From contig JAACPW010000002.1 of the NCBI GenBank assembly GCA_009995225.1, positions 62,001 to 126,000 of the forward strand: DNA of 64,000 nucleotides, written 5' to 3'. Origin of the DNA: Sphingomonadales bacterium (lineage in GTDB: Bacteria; Pseudomonadota; Alphaproteobacteria; Sphingomonadales; Sphingomonadaceae). The notes beneath the pieces were generated by a model, which was not told where the DNA came from, made no database searches, and saw only the letters and a program-made list of their open reading frames with translations. Of this stretch, positions 20,747-30,581 are shown piece by piece. Both the position numbers and the translations under genes were made by a program. Every line of letters begins with the position of its first letter. The first letter of the stretch is position 1.

Positions 20747-23086
20747 ATGGGGGACGATCCGGGTGGCCGCAGTGGCCCCGGAGAACCTGTGCCGCGCCCT
20801 TGGCAAACCATGCGACGATTGTCCAGCATGCGGGGCACGCGCGCAGCGGCACTGGACGCAGCAGAACGGTTTCTGGATGAGGCCGGGTTCGACCGTGCAC
20901 CGTGGCTGGCCGTGATCTTTGCGCTGGGAATCATCGCGTGGTTCGTACTGCCCGACGCGGCGCATTGGTGCTTCGCAATGGCCGGGGGCGGGGCGCTGGC
21001 ATTGGGGGCGCTGATGGTCTGGCCGCCGGGCAGCACTGCAGACGAAACCCGCGCCAACCTGCGTCTTGCGATGGTCGTTTGCGGGCTGGTGTTTGCTAGC
21101 GGGATAGCGGTGGTGTGGGCGCGGTCGGCAATCGTCGGTGCGCCGCCCATTCGCGCGCCCACGGTCGTGTTGCTTGAAGGCCATGTTCTGGCACGCGAGG
21201 ACCAACCCGCCGATGAACGCCTGCGCCTGACCCTCGCGGTGCGTCTGCCCGTCGAAACGGTGGCGCAAAAGGTGAGGGTCAATGTGCCGTTTGCTGCCTT
21301 GAATGAGCGCGAGATGCCGACTGGGCTTGCCGAAGGCGCGGTGGTGCGTCTGCGCGCGCGCCTGATGCCACCGGCCAGCCCGATGTTGCCCGGCAGTTAT
21401 GATTTTGCCCGAGCGGCGTGGTTCAAGGGGCTTGCCGCCACCGGCACAATGGTCGGTCCGCTCGTCGTGATCCGTGCAGCGCCCGAACAGGGTGGGATCG
21501 CAAGTCTTCAGCGATGGCTTTCGGTGCATGTACGCGACCGTGTCGATGGGTCTCCCGGCGCAATCGCCGCGGCTTTTGCCAGCGGTGATCGCGGTGGGAT
21601 TTCCGAGGCAGATGAGGTGGCTATGCGCGATTCCGGCCTCACGCATCTGCTTTCGATCAGCGGGCTCCATGTCAGTGCGGTGATTGCAGCGGCGTATTTT
21701 GTTACCCTGCGATCGCTGGCACTCTGGCCTGCGCTTGCGTTACGGGTGCGCTTGCCGGTCGCAGCGGCCGGAATCGGCGCGTTTGCCGGTGTCGGCTACA
21801 CGCTGCTGACAGGGGCCGAGGTGCCCACGGTGCGCAGTTGTGTGGCCGCATTGCTGGTGCTGGGCGCTTTGGCACTGGGTCGCGAGGCGCTTTCCCTGCG
21901 GATGGTAGCGGTGGCGGCAGGGTTTGTGTTGCTGCTATGGCCCGAGAGCGCCATCGGACCCAGTTTTCAGATGAGCTTTGCCGCCGTGCTGGCGATCGTC
22001 GCGCTCTCTAACAGTAGCCCCGTGCGCGCTTTCCTTGCGCCGCGCGAAGAGCCGTGGTGGGCCCGTGCAGGGCGGCGCGTGGTGATGCTGTTTGTGACCG
22101 GCTTGGTCATCGAACTGGCGCTGATGCCGATTGTGCTGTTCCACTTTCACCGCGCCGGGATTTACGGCGCGGTCGCCAATGTGGTCGCTATACCCTTGGT
22201 AACATTCGCTTCCATGCCGCTGATTGCGTTGGGATTGTTCCTCGATTTGGTGGGGCTTGGCGGCCCTGCGTGGTGGTTGGTCGAACGCTCGCTTGCGCTA
22301 CTGCTCGCCATCGCTCATGTCACCTCGGCGCAAGCTGGAGCCGTCACCTTGATGCCGCAAATCAGTGGGTTTGTGGTAGGGTTGTTTGCCGCTGGCGGGT
22401 TGTGGCTTGCGCTGTGGCAGGGGCGGGTCCGCCTGGCTGGGCTTATCCCCGTGATGCTGGCAAGCGTTTTGGTGCTTCTTACACCCATCCCCGACCTTCT
22501 TGTGGCGGACGATGGGCAGCAGGTTGGCATCACCGTCCCCGGCCACGATGGAACTTCGCGGCTGCTCTCCCTGCGCGACAGCCGGTCCTCCTACACCCGC
22601 GATAATCTGATGGAGCTTGCCGGTGTGGCGGGCGAACCGGTGCCGCTTGCCCGATGGGAGGGGGCACGCTGTTCTTCTGCCTTCTGCACGCTGGTGCTAC
22701 ATCGCGGCGGACGGGACTGGGTGCTGCTGCTCGGGCGGGGGCGTGCACAGGTGGAGGAGCGCGCATTGGCCGCGGCGTGTGGCAAGGCAGATGTGGTTGT
22801 TTCCGAAAGATTTCTTCCCCGTTCTTGCCGCCCCCGATGGTTGAAGGCGGACCGACGCTACCTTCGCCAAAGCGGGGGGCTGTCCATTGACCTGTCGCGT
22901 CAGCACATCACCACGGTTGCTGCCGGGCAGGGATCGCATGGTTGGTGGTGGATCGAGCCTGATCGTCCGCGCCGGGTTGGCCACCCCAGGCCATCAGCAA
23001 GCGGGGGTCTGGGCGGGTCTAACGCGGGGCTAGCGCAGTCTAAAGCGGCTCTGGAGACAGCAAGGCCGCCCCAAGGTGTCCCCTGA
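20747..23086 (+). CDS. comEC: ComEC/Rec2-family DNA-uptake channel protein
   Basis: Inner-membrane channel of competence systems. About 779 residues from 20747; starts at 20654 and 20810 are equally possible in frame. Order: two N-terminal helices, a DUF4131-like periplasmic domain, then the competence core with [17 protein letters not shown] (the hallmark HLLAISGLH-type motif, residues about 295-310) and many helices. The C-terminal cytoplasmic part, about 590-740, is where the metallo-beta-lactamase-like domain should be, but HxHxDH is missing and only a reduced region with [12 protein letters not shown] remains. Transformation ability cannot be inferred from this gene alone. Confidence 0.9.
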   Translation: MGDDPGGRSGPGEPVPRPWQTMRRLSSMRGTRAAALDAAERFLDEAGFDRAPWLAVIFALGIIAWFVLPDAAHWCFAMAGGGALALGALMVWPPGSTADETRANLRLAMVVCGLVFASGIAVVWARSAIVGAPPIRAPTVVLLEGHVLAREDQPADERLRLTLAVRLPVETVAQKVRVNVPFAALNEREMPTGLAEGAVVRLRARLMPPASPMLPGSYDFARAAWFKGLAATGTMVGPLVVIRAAPEQGGIASLQRWLSVHVRDRVDGSPGAIAAAFASGDRGGISEADEVAMRDSGLTHLLSISGLHVSAVIAAAYFVTLRSLALWPALALRVRLPVAAAGIGAFAGVGYTLLTGAEVPTVRSCVAALLVLGALALGREALSLRMVAVAAGFVLLLWPESAIGPSFQMSFAAVLAIVALSNSSPVRAFLAPREEPWWARAGRRVVMLFVTGLVIELALMPIVLFHFHRAGIYGAVANVVAIPLVTFASMPLIALGLFLDLVGLGGPAWWLVERSLALLLAIAHVTSAQAGAVTLMPQISGFVVGLFAAGGLWLALWQGRVRLAGLIPVMLASVLVLLTPIPDLLVADDGQQVGITVPGHDGTSRLLSLRDSRSSYTRDNLMELAGVAGEPVPLARWEGARCSSAFCTLVLHRGGRDWVLLLGRGRAQVEERALAAACGKADVVVSERFLPRSCRPRWLKADRRYLRQSGGLSIDLSRQHITTVAAGQGSHGWWWIEPDRPRRVGHPRPSASGGLGGSNAGLAQSKAALETARPPQGVP

Positions 23087-23096
23087 AGCGGCCTTG
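23061..23096. terminator. Hairpin at comEC/lexA convergent ends
   Basis: CAAGGCCGC (23061-23069) pairs perfectly with GCGGCCTTG (23088-23096) around an 18-base loop; the comEC stop codon is inside the structure. No T-run follows on either strand, so it is a weak or factor-assisted terminator. It separates comEC from the convergent lexA gene. Confidence 0.45.
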
Positions 23097-23172
23097 AATG
23101 TTCCTAAACACTTGTAATGCGGAGGTAATCACGTATGCGCGCACACGCCGAATCTGTGAACGCCGACGCCAA

Positions 23173-23868
23173 TCAGTGATAGCGACGCAGCAACCCTGCC
23201 AGTTTGCCCTGCACTTCGACTTCGTCCGGGCGGTAGAATTGCGGATCGTAAGATGCATTGGCCGGATCGAGACGCACTTGGCTCCCTTCGCGGCGCAGAT
23301 ATTTCAGCGTCGCTTCCGCTCCGCGCACCAGAGCCACTACGATTTCGCCGTCGCGCGCCGTATTTGTGCGCCGCACCAAGGCAAAATCACCGTCAAAGAT
23401 CCCGGCTTCGATCATCGAATCTCCGGACACTTCAAGCGCGTAATGCTCGCCCGGTCCGAGCAAGGCTGCTGGCACCGGTAAGGTCGAATGATCCTCGAAC
23501 GCCTCGATCGGAGCGCCCGCCGCAATGCGGCCGTGCAGGGGCAATTCCACCACGTCATTCGCCGCTACGGCTTGAGCAACTCTTGGCGCAGGCGGCACCA
23601 TCGGTACGACATTGCCGCCCGACGATGGGACGGCGCGCGATCCGGGCGTTGCATCTTCAGGCTGACGGATCACTTCGAGCGCCCGTGCCCGGTTGGGCAG
23701 ACGCCGCAGGAAGCCACGTTCCTCCAGTGCGGAAATGAGCCGGTGAACGCCCGACTTGCTCTTCAAATCGAGCGCTTCCTTCATTTCTTCAAAACTTGGC
23801 GAGATCCCGGTCTCTTCCAGGCGCTGCTGGATAAAACGGATCAACTCGTGCTGCTTGGCCGTCAGCAT
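23173..23868 (-). CDS. lexA: LexA repressor
   Basis: SOS-response repressor, 231 residues. The N-terminal winged helix (1-65) has [20 protein letters not shown] as recognition region. The C-terminal S24 peptidase domain has the self-cleavage Ala117-Gly118 in RIAAGAP, nucleophile Ser151 in SGDSM and Lys189 in AEATLKY. The linker (70-105) is longer than in E. coli, as is usual in alphaproteobacteria. A GAAC-N7-GAAC box lies 133 bp upstream, indicating autoregulation. moeA is upstream on the same strand but 202 bp away, so lexA probably has its own promoter. Confidence 0.97.
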   Translation of the reverse strand: MLTAKQHELIRFIQQRLEETGISPSFEEMKEALDLKSKSGVHRLISALEERGFLRRLPNRARALEVIRQPEDATPGSRAVPSSGGNVVPMVPPAPRVAQAVAANDVVELPLHGRIAAGAPIEAFEDHSTLPVPAALLGPGEHYALEVSGDSMIEAGIFDGDFALVRRTNTARDGEIVVALVRGAEATLKYLRREGSQVRLDPANASYDPQFYRPDEVEVQGKLAGLLRRYH

Positions 23869-24000
23869 GGATCAAATCTCCCTTGGTCGCATTCACGCCG
23901 ACGCCAATCGGGCCCGCGCCAGTTCCATCTGTGCCCCAAGAGGCACCGGCGCCATCAAGCGCGCGGTGCGTTGCATGCACGTTCGATCCGCCATTAAGGT

Positions 24001-24015
24001 GAACGAACAAGGAAC
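24001..24015 (-). promoter_or_regulatory. LexA binding site (SOS box)
   Basis: GAACGAACAAGGAAC on the plus strand is GTTC-N7-GTTC read in the lexA direction, an exact match to the alphaproteobacterial LexA operator consensus. It lies between moeA and lexA, 133 bp before the lexA start, where autoregulation is expected. Confidence 0.8.
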
Positions 24016-24070
24016 AACTAGGCAACCCAGACAAGGGTGTCAAGCGCGCGACGCGCCAAACTCAAGGATT

Positions 24071-25267
24071 TCAGCCATTCTGGAGGCTGAATACCCTGAT
24101 CGGCGCTCCGCGTGTCACGGCAGGGGCGCGGGCGGGGCGGTCAATCAGGCAATCAGCGTCGGCCAGTGCAGAAAGCGCGCTGGAATCCTGCGATCCGGCA
24201 AGCTGCACCGTATCGCCGTTGCGGACCGCCCGAAGAAACTCCCGACGCGGGCCTACGGCCGGAAGGTCTTCGCCAGCGTGCAGTGTCACGAACCCGGGGC
24301 GCGGTTCCGGGTCGCCCTGGCTTGCCCGGACCAGCGGCAGGGCAAACAGAAACGCGGTGACGAAGCTGGACACCGGATTGCCTGGCAGGCCGAGCACCAC
24401 CTGCGCGCCGCGCGTGGCCACCAGCAGCGGTTTGCCCGGCTTGATCGCAATTTTCCAGAACGCAATCTGCGCCCCCCAATCGGCCAGCGCAGGTTTGATA
24501 AGGTCGTGTTCGCCCACAGACACACCGCCCGAGGTAATCAGGATGTCCGCACCCTCAGCCTTCGCCAGCGCCGCAGTCAGCGCCGCACGAGCATCGGGAA
24601 CGGGGCCGATCCGTGTCACTTCGCACCCCAGCGGCGCCAGCATCGCGGCGATCATGGCTGCGTTACTGGCCGGTATCTGGTGAGGAAGGCAATCGGCGGG
24701 ATCAGTCGCCAGTTCGTCGCCGCAATCCATCACCGCAACGCGCAAGGGCCGCGTGACGATGACCGTGCCATGTCCGGCTGCGAGCGTCAGTGCCATGCGC
24801 CCTGCCGTCATGCGGCTGCCGCGGCCCAAAAGGCGATCGCCACGGTTAAAATCAAACCCCCGTGCGCGGATATGACGGCCGGGCGGCAGCAGGTTTGTAG
24901 CGGTTATGGCGTCGCCGCTGCGCACCGCATCCTCCTGCAACAGCACACAGGTTCCGCCGCCGGGTACGATGGCGCCGGTCGATATGCGGACACATTCGCC
25001 GGAACCGAGTGTCCCTGCAAAGGGCGCGCCTGCGCGGCTTTCACCCACCAGCCTCCACGGACCTTCTCCGGGCCCAAGCGCATAGCCATCCATCGCCGAT
25101 AGGTCTGCGGCAGGCTGCGTGCGGGCGGCGTGGATATCCTCGGCGATGATGCGGCCAAGCGAGGCTTCGGTGGGCACCGATACAAGCGGCAACAGGGGGG
25201 CCAGTGCCAGCAGACGGGCCTGCGCGTCTTCGAGGCCCAGAAGCTCGCTCAAAGCGGCGCGGCCCAA
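24071..25267 (-). CDS. moeA: Molybdopterin molybdenumtransferase
   Basis: Inserts molybdate into adenylated molybdopterin, the last step of the basic molybdenum cofactor. 398 residues. Seen are the N-terminal [10 protein letters not shown] motif, TGAIVPGG, the MoCF_biosynth core [24 protein letters not shown] and [16 protein letters not shown]. The start overlaps the moaC stop by 19 bases, so expression is coupled. Complete. Confidence 0.96.
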   Translation of the reverse strand: MGRAALSELLGLEDAQARLLALAPLLPLVSVPTEASLGRIIAEDIHAARTQPAADLSAMDGYALGPGEGPWRLVGESRAGAPFAGTLGSGECVRISTGAIVPGGGTCVLLQEDAVRSGDAITATNLLPPGRHIRARGFDFNRGDRLLGRGSRMTAGRMALTLAAGHGTVIVTRPLRVAVMDCGDELATDPADCLPHQIPASNAAMIAAMLAPLGCEVTRIGPVPDARAALTAALAKAEGADILITSGGVSVGEHDLIKPALADWGAQIAFWKIAIKPGKPLLVATRGAQVVLGLPGNPVSSFVTAFLFALPLVRASQGDPEPRPGFVTLHAGEDLPAVGPRREFLRAVRNGDTVQLAGSQDSSALSALADADCLIDRPARAPAVTRGAPIRVFSLQNG

Positions 25268-25722
25268 TCGCCCGACTTGCCGCCGGATTTGGCGATCAGT
25301 CGTATGTCGGAGATGACCATGCCCTTGTCGATGGCCTTGGCCATGTCATAGATTGTCAGGAGCGCGACAGAAACCGCTGTCATCGCTTCCATTTCCACGC
25401 CGGTCCGGCCCGTGAGCGAAGCGGTGGCGGTGACGCGGATGGCGCCGTCCTCATAGGTGAATTCAACGCTGACCGCTTCAAGTCCCAGGGGATGACACAG
25501 CGGGATCAGATCGCCCGTGCGCTTGGCAGCCATGATGCCGGCAATGCGCGCTGTCCCCAGGACATCGCCTTTGGGCGCGTTGCCGGTGCGAATGGCATCG
25601 AGCACCTGCGCCGCCATCGTGATCCGACCCGATGCAACCGCGCGGCGCTCCGTCTGCGGCTTTGCGCCGATATCGACCATGCGCGCTGCGCCGTCCTCAT
25701 CGAGATGGGTAAGCCTGCTCAT
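25249..25722 (-). CDS. moaC: Cyclic pyranopterin monophosphate synthase
   Basis: Forms cyclic pyranopterin monophosphate from the MoaA product in molybdenum cofactor synthesis. 157 residues, standard. It contains [33 protein letters not shown] and the C-terminal [12 protein letters not shown] with the catalytic lysine region. Its ATG overlaps the trpC stop by four bases, and moeA overlaps its 3' end, placing cofactor genes in the trp transcript. Confidence 0.97.
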   Translation of the reverse strand: MSRLTHLDEDGAARMVDIGAKPQTERRAVASGRITMAAQVLDAIRTGNAPKGDVLGTARIAGIMAAKRTGDLIPLCHPLGLEAVSVEFTYEDGAIRVTATASLTGRTGVEMEAMTAVSVALLTIYDMAKAIDKGMVISDIRLIAKSGGKSGDWAAPL

Positions 25723-26519
25723 GCCGCCGTCTGTGCGCCCAGCAGGGTTGCCGTTGCAATCGCAATATCGTCAGCCCGCATCAGGCTTTCGCCCACGAGG
25801 AACGTTCGCACGCCCGCCGCGTCCAGCCGGGCGATGTCAGCGGGCGTGTTGATCCCGCTTTCGCCCACCAGCAACGTGCCTTCAGGCGCGAGCGGCGCGA
25901 GGCGTTCGGTAACGGCAAGGCTGGTGGTGAAGGTCTTGAGGTCGCGATTGTTCACCCCGATCAGGCGCGATTTCAGATGGGAGGCGGCGCGCGCCAGCTC
26001 GGATTCGTCATGGACTTCGACCAGCACGTCCATGCCCAGTTCGATGGCTGCCGCTTCGATTTCGGCCATGGCGGTATTTTCGAGCGCGGCGACGATGATG
26101 AGGATCGCATCGGCCCCGATGGCGCGCGCTTCGAGGCACTGCCACGGATCGACCATGAAGTCCTTGCGCAACACCGGCAACGTGCAGGCGGCGCGGGCGG
26201 CGACGAGGTAATCCTCATGACCCTGAAAATAGGGCGCATCGGTAAGCACCGAGAGGCAGGTGGCTCCGCCCGACTGATAGGCGGCGGCATGATCGGCCGG
26301 CCGGAAATCGGCGCGGATCAGACCTTTTGAGGGGCTGGCCTTCTTGATCTCGGCAATCAGGGCGTAGCCTGCGGCTGCGCGCGTGCGCAATGCCGCTTCG
26401 AAGCCGCGCGGCGCGGAATGGGTCCGCATGGCGAGCGTAAGTTGCGCGTGGCTGATCGCCTGCTTGCGGGCGGTGACGATGTCCCGCTTTGCGGCGCAGA
26501 TTTCTTCGAGCTTGTTCAT
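25719..26519 (-). CDS. trpC: Indole-3-glycerol phosphate synthase
   Basis: Closes the indole ring in tryptophan synthesis. A TIM barrel of 266 residues from the ATG at 26519; upstream in-frame residues belong to trpD antisense sequence. Motifs: [15 protein letters not shown] (catalytic Lys), [39 protein letters not shown] and LVGESGI. It is a single-function enzyme, not fused to TrpF. It lies 37 bases after trpD. Confidence 0.97.
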   Translation of the reverse strand: MNKLEEICAAKRDIVTARKQAISHAQLTLAMRTHSAPRGFEAALRTRAAAGYALIAEIKKASPSKGLIRADFRPADHAAAYQSGGATCLSVLTDAPYFQGHEDYLVAARAACTLPVLRKDFMVDPWQCLEARAIGADAILIIVAALENTAMAEIEAAAIELGMDVLVEVHDESELARAASHLKSRLIGVNNRDLKTFTTSLAVTERLAPLAPEGTLLVGESGINTPADIARLDAAGVRTFLVGESLMRADDIAIATATLLGAQTAA

Positions 26520-26556
26520 CGTCTCACTTTGCTGGTGATTGACCGGGGCTTGTGAC

Positions 26557-27549
26557 TTACCGGGCAAGGGCAATCCATTGGTCGAGCAGGGCGAGCGCGC
26601 GGCCGGAATCGAGCGCCTCGCCCGCCATTGCGGCGCGGGTCTGCCAGTCGGCACCGCGCCCCGCCACTGTCAGTGCGCCTGCCGCATTGAACAGCACCGC
26701 ATCGCGATAGGGCCCCGTCGCCCCCATCAACAGCGCTTTCAGGGCCGCCGCGTTGTGCTTGGCATCATCGCCGCGGATTGCCTCGATGGGCGCATGAGGC
26801 AGCCCTGCTGCGCTCGCGTCGATCCGCTCCATGGTGAAGGCATTGCCTGTCACGACCGCCACTTCGTTGCCACCTGCCAGGCTCAATTCATCGAGGCCTT
26901 CATCGCCCGACACGATCAGCGATGTGCCCGTGCCCAGTCGCGCCATTGCGCCGGCATAGATCGGCACATAGGCGGGGCGTGCAATCCCGATCAGCTGGCT
27001 GGTCACTTTGGCAGGGTTCGAGAGCGGTCCCATCAGGTTGAAGATGGTGCGCTGACCGATTTTCAGGCGGATGGGCTGAATCCGAGCCATTGCCGGGTGG
27101 TGGTTTTTGGCAAAAAGGAAACAGATGCCGATGTCCGCGAGGGTCTTTTCAGCGGTGCGCCCGGCTGCGTCCATGTCGAGCCCGAGGGCTTCCAGCGTAT
27201 CGGCCGCCCCCGCTTTGGAGGATGCCGCGCGGTTGCCATGCTTCGCCACGGGAACGCCGCAGGCCGCGACCACAAGGCTCACGGCGGTCGACACGTTGAG
27301 GGTGTGATGCCCGTCGCCCCCGGTGCCACACACGTCGATGGCATTTTCCGGCGCGCTGATCGGGATCAACCGCGCCCGCAACGCGCGCGCAGCGCCCGCA
27401 ATTTCGTCCGCCGTCTCGCCGCGGGCAGACAGGGCGACCAGAAAGCTCTCAATCTCGGCCTCGGACGGCGCGCCGTCGAGCAGGACGCCGAACGCCGCTT
27501 CGGCTTCGGCTTCGGAAAGCGGCGCGGTGACCTCGGGGAGATGGCTCAT
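26557..27549 (-). CDS. trpD: Anthranilate phosphoribosyltransferase
   Basis: Transfers phosphoribose from PRPP to anthranilate. 330 residues. The PRPP/anthranilate motifs [18 protein letters not shown] and [21 protein letters not shown] are intact, followed by the late [15 protein letters not shown] segment. The start overlaps the trpG stop by four bases. Monofunctional, separate from trpG. Confidence 0.97.
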   Translation of the reverse strand: MSHLPEVTAPLSEAEAEAAFGVLLDGAPSEAEIESFLVALSARGETADEIAGAARALRARLIPISAPENAIDVCGTGGDGHHTLNVSTAVSLVVAACGVPVAKHGNRAASSKAGAADTLEALGLDMDAAGRTAEKTLADIGICFLFAKNHHPAMARIQPIRLKIGQRTIFNLMGPLSNPAKVTSQLIGIARPAYVPIYAGAMARLGTGTSLIVSGDEGLDELSLAGGNEVAVVTGNAFTMERIDASAAGLPHAPIEAIRGDDAKHNAAALKALLMGATGPYRDAVLFNAAGALTVAGRGADWQTRAAMAGEALDSGRALALLDQWIALAR

Positions 27550-28157
27550 GACGCAAGCCTGGCGGGCATTACCGGCTCAAGCCCGCACAGACGCGCAAAA
27601 TTGGCCAGCAATGCGTGGCCATGTTCGGTGGCGATGCTTTCCGGGTGGAACTGCACCGAATGGATCGGCAGGCTGGCATGGCGGAAGCCCATCACGGAAG
27701 GGTGATCGGCGCCCGGCGTGTCGGCATGGGCGTTGGCGATCAGGGAGGCAGGCAGGTCCACCACTTCAAGGCTGTGATAGCGGGTGGCGACGAACGGGGA
27801 GGGCAGGCCGGAAAACACGCCCGTCCCATCATGCGTCACGGGGGAGGTCTTGCCATGCATCAACCCGCCGCGCTGCACCGTCCCGCCGAAATGCTGCCCG
27901 ATCGCCTGGTGCCCCAGACAGACGCCCATCAGCGGCTTTCCCGCATCCGCACAGGCCGCCACCAGATCCAGGCTGATCCCGGCCTCGTTGGGCGTACAGG
28001 GGCCGGGCGAGATCAGGAATCCTGCCGCCTTGGTGCGCAGCGCGTCTGCCGCAGTCAGCGCGTCATTGCGTTCGACGCGCACCTCTGCTCCCAGCTCCAT
28101 CAGGTAATGGACAAGGTTGAAGGTGAAGCTGTCGTAGTTGTCGATGACGAGGATCAT
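27546..28157 (-). CDS. trpG: Anthranilate synthase component II (glutamine amidotransferase)
   Basis: Releases ammonia from glutamine for TrpE. 203 residues from ATG 28157, chosen because the family begins [19 protein letters not shown]. It has the oxyanion loop [11 protein letters not shown], the nucleophile Cys in [16 protein letters not shown], and the catalytic His-Glu in [13 protein letters not shown]. Overlaps the lipoprotein gene upstream and trpD downstream by four bases each. The similarity to PabA means it may also serve folate synthesis. Confidence 0.96.
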   Translation of the reverse strand: MILVIDNYDSFTFNLVHYLMELGAEVRVERNDALTAADALRTKAAGFLISPGPCTPNEAGISLDLVAACADAGKPLMGVCLGHQAIGQHFGGTVQRGGLMHGKTSPVTHDGTGVFSGLPSPFVATRYHSLEVVDLPASLIANAHADTPGADHPSVMGFRHASLPIHSVQFHPESIATEHGHALLANFARLCGLEPVMPARLAS

Positions 28158-28996
28158 TGTGCGGGCGCCTTTTCGCGTTTTGTCACGACGATGATCGGGC
28201 CGACACGGGCTTTGTCCAATCGCCCGGAGGCGGGATCCCACAGGCTCGAAACCTGACCATCTAGGTAAAGCGCATTTGCAACCTTCACCTCATCGCGGAA
28301 ATAGCGCGCGAGCTGGCCGAAGCTGACCGGCGCATCGGAAATCACGAAATGCGCCTTGCCTGCGCTGTCCACACCCACGCCATTGCGGATCGCCCTGGAG
28401 GGGCCATTATCCTGAATTTCGGGGTGAAGCTTGCCGTCAATCAACAGCAGCGGGCCGGACTGCGTGCCGAATTCCGGGCGGTCGCCCACGGTCTCGAAGA
28501 AGGTGTTGCTTCCCAGCACGCGCCATTGGCCGCCTGTCCCGAAAAACACCCCGTTGGGCTTCATGTAGAAATTGCCGGTCCCGTCGCCGCGATTCAGCTC
28601 GGACAGGCGCTCACGCTTCTCGACGTAATATCCGATCGCCTTCAGATCATCGCCATACATCCCGCCATTGACGGCAAAGGCAATGGTGGCCGGATCGACG
28701 CTGCCTGCAAAGGCGCCCATCGAACCGAAGGGCTGCTTGTCCGTGCCAAGGTTTGCCATAGTGATCCGGTGCATGGCGGGATCGGCGGTGCAATGGGTGA
28801 GCGCCGCCGTCTCGAACACCACGGCGCGGCAGTCCGATGGTACGGCAGCCAGCGTCGGACGGGATGGGGGGGAGGGCGTGTCGGTGTTTTCGGACCCATC
28901 GAGATTGACCGTCACCAAAGCCTCACCCGCAGGCGCTTCGGAACAGGCGCCAAGACCAAGCATCAGGCCAAGAGTGAGAAAAGCACGGCGCGTCAC
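28154..28996 (-). CDS. Phosphodiester glycosidase-like (NAGPA/DUF2233) lipoprotein
   Basis: 280 residues with a lipoprotein signal: [14 protein letters not shown] then lipobox LGAC, the Cys at residue 18. The mature part has the DUF2233 pattern, [30 protein letters not shown], a [12 protein letters not shown] block, [11 protein letters not shown] and [13 protein letters not shown]. Relatives cleave GlcNAc-phosphodiesters or act on cell-wall glycans, so a periplasmic or outer-membrane glycan role is inferred. Unusually it is inserted between trpE and trpG, with four-base ATGA overlaps on both sides. Confidence 0.88.
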   Translation of the reverse strand: MTRRAFLTLGLMLGLGACSEAPAGEALVTVNLDGSENTDTPSPPSRPTLAAVPSDCRAVVFETAALTHCTADPAMHRITMANLGTDKQPFGSMGAFAGSVDPATIAFAVNGGMYGDDLKAIGYYVEKRERLSELNRGDGTGNFYMKPNGVFFGTGGQWRVLGSNTFFETVGDRPEFGTQSGPLLLIDGKLHPEIQDNGPSRAIRNGVGVDSAGKAHFVISDAPVSFGQLARYFRDEVKVANALYLDGQVSSLWDPASGRLDKARVGPIIVVTKREKAPAQ

Positions 28997-30561
28997 TGGC
29001 CGTATCCCGGCTCGCCCGCGACGCGCACGGCTTCACGCGCTGCGGCAATCAACGCGCCCGCCTTGGCACGGCATTCAGCCAGCTCATAATCGGGGTCGCT
29101 GTCGGCAACGATGCCTGCCCCCGCCTGAACGTGCATCAGGCCGTCCTTGACCACGGCGGTGCGCAGGACAATGCAGCTATCAAGGCTGCCGTCGGGCGCG
29201 AAATAGCCGACACCGCCAGCGTAGGCGCCGCGGGTTTCTGGTTCGAGCGAGGCGATGATTTCGCAGGCGCGGATCTTGGGCGCGCCCGACACTGTGCCAG
29301 CGGGGAAACCGGCGAACAGCGCGTCGAGCGCGTCCTTGCCGGCGGCAAGATTGCCTACGACATTGCTGACGATGTGCATAACGTGGCTGTATCGCTCGAT
29401 CGTGAAGCTGTCGGTGACGGTGACGCTGCCAGCGGCCGCGACCCGGCCCACGTCATTGCGCCCGAGATCGAGCAGCATGAGGTGCTCGGCACGCTCTTTG
29501 GGATCGGCGAGCAGGCTGGCTTCATTCGCGGCGTCTTCGGTACGGGACTGCCCACGGGGACGTGTCCCTGCAATCGGACGGATCGTTATTTCGTTGGCGC
29601 CCTTTTCATCGGGACGCACCCGGACAAGGATTTCCGGGCTCGATCCCACCAGCGCAAAGCCCGGAAGATCGAGGAAATACAGGAAGGGCGAGGGGTTCAC
29701 CCGCCGCAGCGCGCGGTAAAGCGCCAGCGGCGGCAGCGTGAAGGGGCAGGTGAAACGCTGCGCCAACACGACCTGGAAGATGTCACCGGCAAGGATGTAA
29801 TCCTTGGCCTTGAGCGCCATCGCCTTGTAATCTTCGGCGGCGATTACGGGCGCGAGTTCTGGTAGGCAATCGGGCAACATGTCGGCTGAGATTGCAGGCT
29901 TCGCTTCCTCAAAGCGGGCCTGGCCAAGCTGGCTCAGCGTCGCATCGATCCGCTCGCCTGCGCGGACGACGGCGGCCGCAGGATCGTTCGCTTCCCAGAT
30001 CGGAGCGATGGCGAATAGCGCATTGGTCAGACCATCGAACACCAGAATGACTGTGGGCCGCACGAACAGCAGGTCAGGCAGGTCAAGCGGACTATCGGCA
30101 GCGCGAGGCAGGGTTTCGACCAGGCCAATGGTTTCGTAGCCCAGATAGCCCACAAGGCAGGCCAAAGCAGGCGGCAAGCCATCGGGCATCGGTTCAACCC
30201 GGCACGTCGCGGCCAATTCCCGCAGTTCGGCCAAGGCATCGCCGGGGCACGGAACAAAACTTTCGCGATTGGAGCGCCATTCACGGTTGATCGCCGCCAT
30301 GTTGCCCGTCGCCCGGAACACCAGATCAGGGTCCAGTCCCAGCAAGCTGTAGCGCCCGCGCACCTCGCCGCCTTCGACCGATTCTAGCAGAAAATCGCCG
30401 CGTCCCGGTACGATCAGCCGCCGCGCTGCGCCCACTGGCGTATCGCTGTCGGCAATGATCCGGCGCCACACCAACGCCGCACGGCCTTCTGCCAGCATCG
30501 CAGCCGCGTGGTCGGCATTTTCAGGCAGGTCGGCCGCAGTGCCGGAGGGGAAAGCAGTCAC
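28993..30561 (-). CDS. trpE: Anthranilate synthase component I
   Basis: Converts chorismate plus ammonia to anthranilate. 522 residues. The N-terminal regulatory domain keeps LLESVEGGEVRGRYSLLG, whose LLES element is part of the tryptophan feedback site. The chorismate domain has FQVVLAQRF, PSPFLYFLDL, RPIAGTRPRG, LGRNDVGRVA, FPAGTVSGAPKIRA and ILRTAVVKDG-like IVLRTAVV. It lies 20 bases after ppiD, with no recognisable trp leader peptide in between. Confidence 0.97.
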   Translation of the reverse strand: MTAFPSGTAADLPENADHAAAMLAEGRAALVWRRIIADSDTPVGAARRLIVPGRGDFLLESVEGGEVRGRYSLLGLDPDLVFRATGNMAAINREWRSNRESFVPCPGDALAELRELAATCRVEPMPDGLPPALACLVGYLGYETIGLVETLPRAADSPLDLPDLLFVRPTVILVFDGLTNALFAIAPIWEANDPAAAVVRAGERIDATLSQLGQARFEEAKPAISADMLPDCLPELAPVIAAEDYKAMALKAKDYILAGDIFQVVLAQRFTCPFTLPPLALYRALRRVNPSPFLYFLDLPGFALVGSSPEILVRVRPDEKGANEITIRPIAGTRPRGQSRTEDAANEASLLADPKERAEHLMLLDLGRNDVGRVAAAGSVTVTDSFTIERYSHVMHIVSNVVGNLAAGKDALDALFAGFPAGTVSGAPKIRACEIIASLEPETRGAYAGGVGYFAPDGSLDSCIVLRTAVVKDGLMHVQAGAGIVADSDPDYELAECRAKAGALIAAAREAVRVAGEPGYGQ

Positions 30562-30581
30562 CGGAATAATACGCCTGTCAC

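Noticed and set aside
20656..21282. 209-codon N-terminal extension of gltX
   Set aside because: It is antisense to comEC, Arg/Ala/Pro-rich and unlike glutamyl-tRNA synthetases, whose N-terminus starts after 20655.
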